Shown here piece after piece: positions 1-7,960 of a DNA stretch of 8,809 nucleotides. The stretch spans positions 1 through 8,809 of the forward strand of contig CALGOI010000328.1 of assembly GCA_937959065.1 (NCBI GenBank), written 5' to 3'. The notes beneath the pieces are model-generated. The model was not told the DNA's origin and searched no databases. It saw only the letters and a program-made list of their open reading frames with translations. This stretch comes from an uncultured Ignavibacteriota bacterium (GTDB lineage: Bacteria; Bacteroidota; Ignavibacteria; Tepidaquicellales; Tepidaquicellaceae). Every line of letters begins with the position of its first letter. Within the stretch, counting starts at the first letter, position 1. Both the position numbers and the translations under genes were made by a program.

Positions 1-1
1 G

Positions 2-742
2 GAAGGAAAAAACTTCAAAGAAGTTATGGAATCATTTGGACAGGAAACCAATGGATTGATTTCTGAGGATAAACGTCCAACTACGGTAAAGACCAGAGTA
101 ATCGCAGATGCTCACCATTTAATTCGAATAGACAGTGAGTCAAAAGAAGATATTAAAAAGGATACAGAGAACAAGATTTTAACTATTTTGAAAGAGCGAG
201 TAAATGAAATCGAATTAATTATTTTACAGGATTATAATAAAGGTGTTCTTACAAAGAGATTAATCCATTCCGTAATGAAGTTTGCTATTGATAGTAATAT
301 TAGAACATTGGTTGATCCAAAATTTTTTAATTTTAAAGAATACAAAAACTCTTACGTATTCAAACCAAATAAAAAGGAATTTGAGCAGGCAATAGGCAAA
401 AAAATAAATACAGAAGAGGATCTATTAAACTATTCAGAAGAACTGGTCGAAGAATTAAATTGTAAATATTTGGTTTTGACTTTAGGTGAGCAAGGAATGA
501 TGTTATTCGAAAAAACCAATGGGAAAGTGAATTTTGAGAAAATTAGTACAAAAGCAAGAAAAGTAGCTGATGTGTCGGGTGCAGGCGATACAGTTATCTC
601 AACAATTGCTGTTTGTCTTGCCGGTGGAGCTTCAGTCAGTGATGCGGTAAAAATCTCAAACTATGCAGCTGGTTTAGTGGTTGAGGAAGTTGGCATAGTC
701 CCTATAGAAAAAGATAAACTTATAGATAATATTCCCGATTAA
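2..742 (+). CDS. rfaE1: D-glycero-beta-D-manno-heptose-7-phosphate kinase (RfaE1/HldE kinase domain), 5'-partial
   Basis: PfkB/ribokinase-family sugar kinase that phosphorylates C1 of heptose 7-phosphate with ATP, a cytoplasmic step towards ADP-heptose for lipopolysaccharide core. The frame is open to the left edge: eight further codons (EGKNFKEV) precede the ATG at 26, so that Met is internal and the true start lies outside the window. About 246 codons are visible; the family is usually about 320-330 aa, so roughly 80 N-terminal residues are missing. Numbered from the Met at 26, visible features are the substrate-region motif RPTTVKTRVIA (17-27), LQDYNKGVLT (67-76), FKPNKKEFE (112-120), LVLTLGEQG (149-157) and the ATP/anion-hole motif DVSGAGDT (182-189), whose GAGD aspartate at 188 (bases 587-589) is the expected catalytic base. 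The PTTVKTRVIA signature favours the heptose kinase over other PfkB sugar kinases. rfaE2 follows after 14 bases. In Enterobacteria both activities form one fused protein, HldE; here the kinase ends in a stop codon before the transferase. Confidence 0.93.
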   Translation, partial: EGKNFKEVMESFGQETNGLISEDKRPTTVKTRVIADAHHLIRIDSESKEDIKKDTENKILTILKERVNEIELIILQDYNKGVLTKRLIHSVMKFAIDSNIRTLVDPKFFNFKEYKNSYVFKPNKKEFEQAIGKKINTEEDLLNYSEELVEELNCKYLVLTLGEQGMMLFEKTNGKVNFEKISTKARKVADVSGAGDTVISTIAVCLAGGASVSDAVKISNYAAGLVVEEVGIVPIEKDKLIDNIPD

Positions 743-756
743 AACGATAAGATATT

Positions 757-1227
757 ATGATTGTAAATCTAGAAACTTTTACACCTATTCGTGATAAGAT
801 TAAAGCAGAGGGAAAGAACCTTGTTTTTACAAACGGCTGTTTTGATATCCTTCACCGGGGACATGTAACTTATCTAAATGAAGCTAAATCTCTAGGAGAT
901 TATCTAATAATTGGAGTAAATTCTGATACATCCGTAAAAAAGCTTAAAGGGGAAAACAGACCTGTCAATAATGAACGGGATAGAGCACTGTTGTTAGATA
1001 ATCTAAAATGTGTAGATTATGTCATTATATTTGAAACAGACACACCATATGAACTTATAAAAAGTCTTAAACCAGATATACTTGTAAAAGGCGGAGATTG
1101 GAAAAAGGAGGATATTGTAGGCCATGATATTGTAGAACAAAACGGAGGTAATGTTTTTAGTTTAAATTTTGTTGATAATTATTCAACTACTTCAGTTATA
1201 AAAAAGATCAATAAAAGCTCTAGATAA
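757..1227 (+). CDS. rfaE2: D-glycero-beta-D-manno-heptose 1-phosphate adenylyltransferase (RfaE2)
   Basis: Nucleotidyltransferase that joins heptose 1-phosphate to AMP from ATP, giving ADP-D-glycero-D-manno-heptose and pyrophosphate; cytoplasmic. The 156 aa protein is full length for a stand-alone RfaE2. It has the cytidylyltransferase-like fold signatures: TNGCFDILHRGH at 25-36 with the nucleotide-binding HxGH (33-36), GVNSD at 53-57, the ENRPVNNERDRA segment (66-77), VKGGDW at 110-115 and the closing YSTTSVI at 142-148, equivalent to the second conserved ATP-binding signature. The combination HRGH, KGGDW and YSTTS is typical of RfaE2 rather than of glycerol-3-phosphate cytidylyltransferase or other HxGH enzymes. 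The start is fixed by an in-frame TAA at 748-750, just upstream of the ATG. No Shine-Dalgarno sequence is visible before it, so translation may depend on coupling with rfaE1, which ends 14 bases upstream. tamB starts 15 bases after the stop. Confidence 0.95.
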   Translation: MIVNLETFTPIRDKIKAEGKNLVFTNGCFDILHRGHVTYLNEAKSLGDYLIIGVNSDTSVKKLKGENRPVNNERDRALLLDNLKCVDYVIIFETDTPYELIKSLKPDILVKGGDWKKEDIVGHDIVEQNGGNVFSLNFVDNYSTTSVIKKINKSSR

Positions 1228-1242
1228 TTACACTGATAACGA

Positions 1243-4200
1243 ATGCCTGAAGAAACCGGAAATACAACTAATAATGATGACGGTGTAGAAAAAAAAGCCA
1301 TTGATAAAAAGGCTAAAGAGAAAACACCTAAAAAGAAAAAGAATATAATATTTAGTATAATTAAGTATCTATTTATTTTTTTAATTTTTATTATCTTTTC
1401 ATTAATTATTCTCCTACAGACCACTTTTTTTAAGACCTGGCTACTTGATATAGCATTATCAAAAATCAACAATGACCTTGTAAAACCCGGAAGTTTAATA
1501 TATGCTGAATCACTCGAAGGGAATATCCTATCCGGAATAAAGCTAAATAATGCCGGAATCATTGTGCAAAAAGATACTTTAGTAAAATTTGATTACATAG
1601 ACGTAGGGTATAATATTTTTAGAATCCTAAATGAAGAAATCTACATTCACAACCTTGTACTTGAAAATCCCGAAATAAATTTTACATATGTCTGGGATAC
1701 GGAGTTTGAAGACGGAAAAGCATGGAACTTCACTCAAATTTTTAAATCTGAACCGGATACTCTTATTGATACTACTATCTCCGAATTTAAATGGGGTATA
1801 ACTGTCGATAACTTTGAAATCCGTAACGGGAAATTCAGATCAGTGGATTCTTCTGCCATCCCTATAAGAGATATTTCAATGGAAAAACTTGATACTTTTA
1901 ACTTCGGGTATCTGGACGTAACTGACCTCAACATTAAATTATCCGGTAAATATTTTCCCGAATATAGAGAAGCCGATATAGAAAATATTTCTTTTAATAC
2001 AAATTCAGATTTTGATTTAAAACAGTTAAGTATGAAAGCGGTTTTAAATGACATTACCGGATGCAAAATTGAAAATTTTGTTTTATTAACAAACCGGACT
2101 GATATTAAGATCGAAAATTTATTCGTTAGTGAGTTCAGTCCGCTAAATGGATTCGATTACGAGGAGTTTGGGGAGAAAAATATAAAATTAAAGCTTCTGG
2201 CAAATAAATTTGATTTCCGGGATCTGATATTCTTTTTACCTTCGTTAGATTTCCTTGCAGGAAGAGTGTATCTTGATCTGGATGTTGATGATAAGTATAA
2301 GAATTTGAGAATCGAGAAATTAGTTTTAAAAACGGACAATTCAACATATAATTTCACAGGAAGAATTCAGAACCTTCAGAAGCCTGCCGACCTGATTTAT
2401 GATATTAAAGGAAGAGACATGTCTATAAACCCCGTGGATACTAAAACGATATTACCCGGTCTACCTATACCTGATTACAGCCATGTAGGCTTAGTAACAA
2501 TACCATATATTGAATTTAAAGGAGAACACGATGATTTTGATGCCATTTTCGATGTTAGAACTGCACTTGGGAATGCATCAGGTGATGTCTTTCTTAATTT
2601 CGAAAATGATTTTATATACAGAGGAAATGTTAAGACGGAGAATCTCAATATTGGAAGAATCATTCAGGATCCTGAATTGGAAAGTAATATTAATAGTGAA
2701 GTAATTGCGGAGGGTAGAGGTTTTGATTACAGAACAATGAATGCTCGAGTCAATTATGATATCCGAAATTCAAGTTTCTTTAAACAAAACATCACTTCCT
2801 CCGCCGGGCAAATCAATATGAATAGTGGGAATGCACAACTCGACTTATCTTTTATATCAAACTCTGTAAATGCAAAAGTAAGAGGTACTGCTAATGTTCG
2901 TAATCTTGATAATATAACTTATGACTTACAAGGTATAAGCAATAATTTAAATATTGCAGGATTTACAGGTGATGCTTCACAAAATAGCGACCTCAATTTC
3001 ACATTTGACATAAAAGGTATAGGCTTTGACCCCAATACAATTACCGGTCAATTTAATTTTGATATTCAAAACTCACGTTATGCTGAATTTATAATTCCAC
3101 AAACTCCATTACAAGCAAATTTACAAAGAGAAGGAGACGATAAGATTCTGGATTTAAGGTCAGATATTATCGATATTAGCGCTAAGGGTAGATTTGGATT
3201 CACTCAGCTTGGAGAAATACTTGGAGAAAACATCTCGCAAATTGTCGATGAATACAATCAGCGATTTACTGCGGTTGCTGATACAACAGACACCCTTTCG
3301 TATACTGAAGCGAATTTAAGTTCAGACCTTAATATTAATAAATCTATCTCAACTACTTCAAATGCAGGAGCTGATCTTGATATGAGGTATTCCATAACTT
3401 TTAAAAATTTACTCCCTTTAAGCAATTATCTTGATTCAACGTTATTTATTAAAGGAACCATAACAGGTACGATAAAAAATCAGAATAATATTTTTAATTT
3501 ATCCGCACAAGCTGATATAAGAGATTTTGTATATGGTGATTCTCTATTGATATTTAAAGATACGGACATATTCTTTAACATGGAAAATAACCCGTCACTT
3601 CCCGGGCTTAAAGGATATTCATCTGATTTTAGGGTTGTATCAGATTCTCTCGTTTTCGCAAAACAAATGTATGATTCTATTAACGTTGAAATACAAGCAA
3701 ATGATCAATTGAATAAATACCGGATGTATGCATTAAAAGATACAAACCTCATAATATATTCTGACGGTTTCTTAAACATTCTACCAGGAAAAATTGAACT
3801 GACCAGCGATACAACTGCATTTAAGTATAGTGTATTCAGCGTTTCAAACCGGGATACAGTAAGAATAAACTATTTACAGACCGAGGATGACAAATTAATA
3901 GAATTTAATTCATTTACCCTACAAAAAGAAAATCAAAGAATCGCAGTAAAAGGAATCTTCTCCCTGGAAAATGAAAGTGATCTAGAAGTTAGCGGGGATA
4001 ACATTAATATTACCTCTATTGAATTATTTCAGAACCCTGAAACTAGAGAAACAGAGGAAATAACAGGGAATGTAAGGCGAGTAAAAGCTATTGTGAAAGG
4101 ACCAATAGACGATTTGAACATAGTGGCTGAAGTAAATTCGGATCCTTTATATATAAATATGAATCCAATTGGAAGGTTCGATGCTGAAATAATATATAAG

Positions 4201-5952
4201 GACAATATTATTTTCCCGGACATTTCATTTTACAATGCCAACAATAGGGGTAATCTCCAGATTTACGGCACTTTTCCGATTCCATCCATTTCAGGAGATT
4301 CAAATGTTTTAGCGAATGACTCCCTGTTTATATATGATACAACATATTCAATGGATACTTTGGATCTCCGTAGTGTTGATTTGACAGTGGATGCCAATAA
4401 TTTTCAATTGGATATTCTGAGTAGATATGTGCCTAACCTATCTAGAATATCAGGTGGACTGGATGGAGAAATACGTATAACAGGTAATGTAAGTGAACCA
4501 AATTTAATCGGAGATCTCAATATCAAAGAAGGCAGATTTGTTTTTGATATGACGAAGATGTATTATGGGCTAGACATGAGTTTTACAGCAAACAATGAAA
4601 AACTTGATATTAGTAATATGAAAGTATATGTACCCTCCGAGCAGAGCAAATTTTTATCAGGTTATGGTTCTCTTGATCTGAGCAATCTTCAATTAAGTAA
4701 CATTGATATGACCATAGAAGGTACAATAAAAGCCTTGGATAACGACAACGGACCTACTGATTTTGGCATTTATGGTGATCTATATGTTGGAAGCGGTACA
4801 CCAAAATTGAAAGTTACCGGAAATCAGCAGAAGATATTAATATCCGGTAACCTTCTCCTGGTTGAGGGGAATGTTACAATGAATCCACTTGGAGCAAAAA
4901 CTTATTATAATATCTATGAAGACGAGGGATTTGTATATACTGTGGAAATTGATTCATCAACAATTGATCAGTCGATGATAAACCAGATCAAAGCACATGT
5001 GGAAAAAATCAACGCAAAGAATGTAGCTAATGTTAATCCTTTCCAGAGATACTTTTTACCTTCCGATTCATTGGCTAATGGCGATACTACCAAGCCAAGT
5101 GTTTTAGCTTATGATTTAACAATGCAAAACCAAAACGAGTTATATCTCAGATTCATTGTTAATGAGCAAACCCGTCAAGAATTTTTTGGGAATGTAAATG
5201 TAGACCTGCAGGTAAATAATCTCAACGAAAAAAACACAATGTCTGCAGTAGGTACAGTTACATTAGGAAACAATGCTTACTATCGGTTTTACAGGAGATT
5301 TAATGCAACTGGAGATATCAGGTTTTATGGGCCTGTAACTAACCCGGAATTGAATGTAACTGCAGAATTTACAACAGTATCATCACGTTCTAGTGTTACA
5401 TCAAATACTTCTACTTACAGGGTTGTTTTAAATGCAACAGGATCAGCAACTGCTCCGAAATTGGATTTCCAAGTGTATGAAGATGGACAGCCTGTTGGCG
5501 GAACAGATCCTACCAGCGCAGCTATATCAGTAATACTTTTTGGGCAATTAAACCCCGGAGGAGGGGTGCTGGGGTCAGTAGGAAGTAATATTGGCTCACT
5601 TGTCGTCTCTGATTATTTATCAAGTGCGATTCAGGATGTTCTGCCTTTTATTGTTAATACCAGTATTAATTATAATGATTCAGAAAGCGGGAACGTCGTT
5701 CAAAATACTGATTTAAGTTTAACTGCCCAATTTGGTGATGCAACAGTCCGATTTGGAGGACAGGTTTTTGAGGATATAAGCAATTCCAGTATAGTGATCG
5801 AATATCCATTAAACAAGCTCTTAAATCTGAATTTACCAAGCAATCTCGTCCTACAGATAGAGAGAGTTGTTGATCCGACATCTACCTTAAGAACCGATGG
5901 CAGTGATGAATTCCGCTTTGGAGCGTTATTATATTATAGAATTAAATTTTAA
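1243..5952 (+). CDS. tamB: Translocation/assembly module TamB (AsmA/DUF490-type inner-membrane-anchored periplasmic protein)
   Basis: Very long (1569 aa) envelope protein of the TamB/AsmA-like family. Known members are anchored in the inner membrane, cross the periplasm as a long beta-rich groove, and work with an Omp85 partner (TamA/BamA) in outer-membrane protein assembly or phospholipid transport. Seen here: a polar, Lys-rich N-terminal tail (about 1-34, including KKAKEKTPKKKK), one strong hydrophobic segment (about 35-58) acting as an uncleaved anchor, then TTFFKTWLLDIALSKIN (60-76) and GNILSGIKL (93-101), the usual beginning of the periplasmic part. The middle is a long run of alternating beta-type strands rich in Asn, Asp, Ser and Ile. 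The conserved C-terminal TamB domain spans about 1085-1569, with GDLNIKEGRFVF near 1090-1101 and ILFGQL at 1431-1436, ending in the aromatic FGALLYYRIKF. No Cys-containing lipoprotein signal is present. Start ATG 1243 lies 15 bases after rfaE2 and has no clear ribosome binding site. The last 56 bases overlap rnr. No tamA/bamA homologue lies in the window. Confidence 0.9.
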   Translation: MPEETGNTTNNDDGVEKKAIDKKAKEKTPKKKKNIIFSIIKYLFIFLIFIIFSLIILLQTTFFKTWLLDIALSKINNDLVKPGSLIYAESLEGNILSGIKLNNAGIIVQKDTLVKFDYIDVGYNIFRILNEEIYIHNLVLENPEINFTYVWDTEFEDGKAWNFTQIFKSEPDTLIDTTISEFKWGITVDNFEIRNGKFRSVDSSAIPIRDISMEKLDTFNFGYLDVTDLNIKLSGKYFPEYREADIENISFNTNSDFDLKQLSMKAVLNDITGCKIENFVLLTNRTDIKIENLFVSEFSPLNGFDYEEFGEKNIKLKLLANKFDFRDLIFFLPSLDFLAGRVYLDLDVDDKYKNLRIEKLVLKTDNSTYNFTGRIQNLQKPADLIYDIKGRDMSINPVDTKTILPGLPIPDYSHVGLVTIPYIEFKGEHDDFDAIFDVRTALGNASGDVFLNFENDFIYRGNVKTENLNIGRIIQDPELESNINSEVIAEGRGFDYRTMNARVNYDIRNSSFFKQNITSSAGQINMNSGNAQLDLSFISNSVNAKVRGTANVRNLDNITYDLQGISNNLNIAGFTGDASQNSDLNFTFDIKGIGFDPNTITGQFNFDIQNSRYAEFIIPQTPLQANLQREGDDKILDLRSDIIDISAKGRFGFTQLGEILGENISQIVDEYNQRFTAVADTTDTLSYTEANLSSDLNINKSISTTSNAGADLDMRYSITFKNLLPLSNYLDSTLFIKGTITGTIKNQNNIFNLSAQADIRDFVYGDSLLIFKDTDIFFNMENNPSLPGLKGYSSDFRVVSDSLVFAKQMYDSINVEIQANDQLNKYRMYALKDTNLIIYSDGFLNILPGKIELTSDTTAFKYSVFSVSNRDTVRINYLQTEDDKLIEFNSFTLQKENQRIAVKGIFSLENESDLEVSGDNINITSIELFQNPETRETEEITGNVRRVKAIVKGPIDDLNIVAEVNSDPLYINMNPIGRFDAEIIYKDNIIFPDISFYNANNRGNLQIYGTFPIPSISGDSNVLANDSLFIYDTTYSMDTLDLRSVDLTVDANNFQLDILSRYVPNLSRISGGLDGEIRITGNVSEPNLIGDLNIKEGRFVFDMTKMYYGLDMSFTANNEKLDISNMKVYVPSEQSKFLSGYGSLDLSNLQLSNIDMTIEGTIKALDNDNGPTDFGIYGDLYVGSGTPKLKVTGNQQKILISGNLLLVEGNVTMNPLGAKTYYNIYEDEGFVYTVEIDSSTIDQSMINQIKAHVEKINAKNVANVNPFQRYFLPSDSLANGDTTKPSVLAYDLTMQNQNELYLRFIVNEQTRQEFFGNVNVDLQVNNLNEKNTMSAVGTVTLGNNAYYRFYRRFNATGDIRFYGPVTNPELNVTAEFTTVSSRSSVTSNTSTYRVVLNATGSATAPKLDFQVYEDGQPVGGTDPTSAAISVILFGQLNPGGGVLGSVGSNIGSLVVSDYLSSAIQDVLPFIVNTSINYNDSESGNVVQNTDLSLTAQFGDATVRFGGQVFEDISNSSIVIEYPLNKLLNLNLPSNLVLQIERVVDPTSTLRTDGSDEFRFGALLYYRIKF
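5897..5952 (+). other. tamB/rnr coding overlap, likely translational coupling
   Basis: The in-frame start candidates for rnr (5897, 5903, 5906, 5918) all precede the tamB stop at 5950-5952, so 35 to 56 bases are read in two frames. They encode the last beta-strand region of TamB (ending LLYYRIKF) and a leader of about 12-19 residues before the RNase R winged helix. No purine-rich ribosome binding site precedes any candidate, which fits re-initiation by ribosomes finishing tamB. Confidence 0.65.
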
Positions 5953-7960
5953 ACATATCAGCATAAAATCTAAAATACTTTCTTTCCTTAAGAAGAACAA
6001 AGGTAAAGAGTTTAAATTCAATACTCTTCTTAACGTACTTCAACTAGATAGGACAAAACGAAAAGTCTTGAGAAACGAGCTTGAGAAGCTTACATCTCAG
6101 GGGCAAATAATAAAGACCGGCAAATATTATTCTATCAAAAGCAATCCTTATGCCGTTAATAGTAAATCCAGTAATAATAAATCTTCAAAACATAGTGTCA
6201 ACTCCGATGAAAAATTTCTCACCTACGAAAAGCCACTTTTAAAATTTATAACAGGGCGATTTGAAGGAGATAAAAATGAAGGCATTGTAGTACCTGATTC
6301 AAAAATCATTAAAAAAGATGTATATGTTACTGGCGAAAATATAAGTGGAGCTAAGTTTGGAGACAAGGTTTTATGTAAGTTAGTAAATTACAAAGACCAA
6401 AATAAAGAGAGAGCTGAACTTTATGGAAAGATTGAAGAGGTCATTGGAACTGCTGGTGAATTAACAACAGAAATACAGGCGGTATTTGGGAAATACAATC
6501 TTAATGAAGACTTTCCGGAAAAAGTAATTAAAGAAACCGAAAGGCTTTCAATAGAATATGATTTAAATAACCGATTGGATTTAAGGGAAAAGAAGTGTTT
6601 TACAATAGATCCATCCGATGCAAAAGATTTTGACGATGCACTATCTATCGAAAAGCTTAATACTGGTAATTATTTAGTTGGAGTCCATATAGCAGATGTT
6701 TCACATTATGTAAAAGAAAATACTCCTTTAGACATCGAAGCCTTAAAAAGGGGTACAAGTGTTTACCTTGTCGATAACGTCGTACCAATGCTTCCTGAGG
6801 TGTTATCAAATAATATATGTTCTTTAAGACCTGATGAAGACAGGTTGACATATTCAGTTATGATCGAAATAACCGAAGGTGCTGAGGTCAAAGGATTCGA
6901 GATTAAAAAATCAATTATCAATAGCAAAAAAAGATTTACGTACCAGGAAGCACAGGATGTAATTGATAAGAAGAAAGGACCTTTGAAAAAAGAAGTCTTA
7001 CAACTTTATAAGATTTCCAAAAATCTTACCTCTAAGAGAATGAAGGAAGGAAGTCTAAACTTTGAGACAAAAGAGGTTAAATTTGCTTTTACTAAAAAAG
7101 GTAAAGTAAAAGATATTGTAGTCAAAGAGAGACTGGACTCAATGAGGTTGATCGAAGAATTTATGCTGCTTGCTAACAAATGTGTAACCCAGTATATAAC
7201 CCGTCGGCAGAAAGAAGAAAAGAGGGAATTACCATTTATTTACAGGGTTCATGATCTGCCAGACCAGCAAAAATTAAAAGACCTATCGGAATTTATAATT
7301 CAGTTCGGATACAAGATAAAACTTAAACCTCCTGTTCCCGACAAAGAATCCCTGAAAAAATTACTTGAGGAAATAAATGGAAAACCTGAGGAATATGTTA
7401 TTAATGACCTTTTAATACGTGCAATGGCTAAGGCTATTTACACTGATAAAAACATCGGCCATTACGGTCTGGGTTTTGAGGATTATACGCACTTTACATC
7501 TCCTATCAGAAGGTACCCGGATCTGCTGGTACACAGGATACTGCACGAATATATTACTGAAGAAGGTAATCTGCAGAGTAGAATTAATTATTACAAAAAA
7601 ACACTACCGGAAATCTGTAAACATTGCTCATTACAGGAACAAAATGCAGTCAGTGCCGAGCGTGAAGTTATAAAGATACGCCAAATCGAATATATAAATA
7701 GGCATCCAAACAAAATATTTAACGGTATCATATCAGGATTAATTGAAAGGGGTATGTTTGTTGAAATCAATGATATCTTAGTTGAAGGAATGGTAAGGTA
7801 TAAGGATATTGAAGATGATTATTACGAGTATGATCAAAAGAATCATTGCGCGATAGGAAGAAGAACTAAAAAAGTTTACCATGCAGGTCAAAATGTTAAG
7901 GTAAGAATCCTAAAAACAAACATGGAGAACAAAAAGATAGATTTTGAATTAATTGATTAG
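5897..7960 (+). CDS. rnr: Ribonuclease R (RNB-family 3'-5' exoribonuclease)
   Basis: Processive, hydrolytic 3'-5' exoribonuclease that degrades structured RNA (mRNA, damaged rRNA, tmRNA-tagged messages); cytoplasmic. Domains in the 687 aa product: winged-helix HTH (about 22-82), a Ser/Asn/Lys-rich linker (about 88-104), tandem cold-shock/OB domains (about 110-230), RNB catalytic domain (about 234-565) and C-terminal S1 domain (about 606-686). The RNB active site TIDPSDAKDFDDAL (236-249) supplies D238, D244, D246 and D247, matching the metal-binding Asp cluster D272/D278/D280/D281 of E. coli RNase R; YRVHDLPD (449-456) and HFTSPIRRYPDL (532-543) are also intact. It stops straight after S1, without the long basic tail of E. 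coli RNase R (813 aa). The N-terminal HTH separates it from RNase II. Start uncertain: ATG 5897, GTG 5903, ATG 5906 and TTG 5918 are in frame, all inside tamB, none with a Shine-Dalgarno sequence; no start codon follows until well into the HTH. Translational coupling to tamB is likely. Confidence 0.95.
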   Translation: MAVMNSALERYYIIELNFKHISIKSKILSFLKKNKGKEFKFNTLLNVLQLDRTKRKVLRNELEKLTSQGQIIKTGKYYSIKSNPYAVNSKSSNNKSSKHSVNSDEKFLTYEKPLLKFITGRFEGDKNEGIVVPDSKIIKKDVYVTGENISGAKFGDKVLCKLVNYKDQNKERAELYGKIEEVIGTAGELTTEIQAVFGKYNLNEDFPEKVIKETERLSIEYDLNNRLDLREKKCFTIDPSDAKDFDDALSIEKLNTGNYLVGVHIADVSHYVKENTPLDIEALKRGTSVYLVDNVVPMLPEVLSNNICSLRPDEDRLTYSVMIEITEGAEVKGFEIKKSIINSKKRFTYQEAQDVIDKKKGPLKKEVLQLYKISKNLTSKRMKEGSLNFETKEVKFAFTKKGKVKDIVVKERLDSMRLIEEFMLLANKCVTQYITRRQKEEKRELPFIYRVHDLPDQQKLKDLSEFIIQFGYKIKLKPPVPDKESLKKLLEEINGKPEEYVINDLLIRAMAKAIYTDKNIGHYGLGFEDYTHFTSPIRRYPDLLVHRILHEYITEEGNLQSRINYYKKTLPEICKHCSLQEQNAVSAEREVIKIRQIEYINRHPNKIFNGIISGLIERGMFVEINDILVEGMVRYKDIEDDYYEYDQKNHCAIGRRTKKVYHAGQNVKVRILKTNMENKKIDFELID
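7957..7960. other. Tail-to-tail overlap of rnr and pepP stop codons
   Basis: The + strand TAG of rnr occupies 7958-7960 and the - strand TAA of the M24 peptidase gene reads from 7959 to 7957, so the two coding regions overlap by four bases. There is no intergenic DNA for a conventional terminator. I saw no obvious GC-rich hairpin followed by a T-run for either strand just inside the opposite gene. Confidence 0.9.

Larger units (their letters stand above)
2..7960 (+). other. Predicted transcription unit rfaE1-rfaE2-tamB-rnr
   Basis: Four same-strand genes are separated by 14 bases, 15 bases and a 56-base overlap, leaving no room for a separate promoter or terminator except inside coding sequence. 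Three of the four products act in envelope construction (ADP-heptose for lipopolysaccharide, TamB). The promoter and any earlier genes lie left of the window. Co-transcription is inferred from spacing and is not shown directly; an internal promoter for rnr within the long tamB gene cannot be excluded. Confidence 0.7.

Noticed and set aside
26..742. ATG at 26 as the start of the kinase gene
   Set aside because: The reading frame continues open to the window edge and the family needs about 80 more N-terminal residues, including the substrate-binding part; the Met is internal.
1289..1432. Homopolymer runs (eight A at 1289-1296, seven T near 1376-1382 and 1425-1431) as a possible phase-variation or slippage switch in tamB
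   Set aside because: Runs of this length are expected in AT-rich Lys/Phe codon stretches, and no alternative frame yields a plausible product.
1179..1562. 127-codon open frame on the - strand opposite the start of tamB
   Set aside because: It is antisense to the Lys-rich tail and membrane segment of tamB and the end of rfaE2. Its Phe/Ile/Leu-rich hydrophobic product is what the complement of Lys/Asn-rich codons gives; no recognisable domain.
1734..2663. Several short open frames on both strands within the first third of tamB
   Set aside because: All lie wholly within the tamB coding region in other frames, have no domain signature, and overlap each other, as expected by chance.
2700..5300. 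Repeated beta-strand-like segments within tamB as possible tandem DNA repeats
   Set aside because: The similarity is only in the amphipathic pattern of the protein; no repeated nucleotide unit is visible.
7419..7673. 84-codon + strand open frame inside rnr
   Set aside because: It is a shifted reading of the conserved RNB region containing HFTSPIRRYPDL, with no independent homology that I can recognise.
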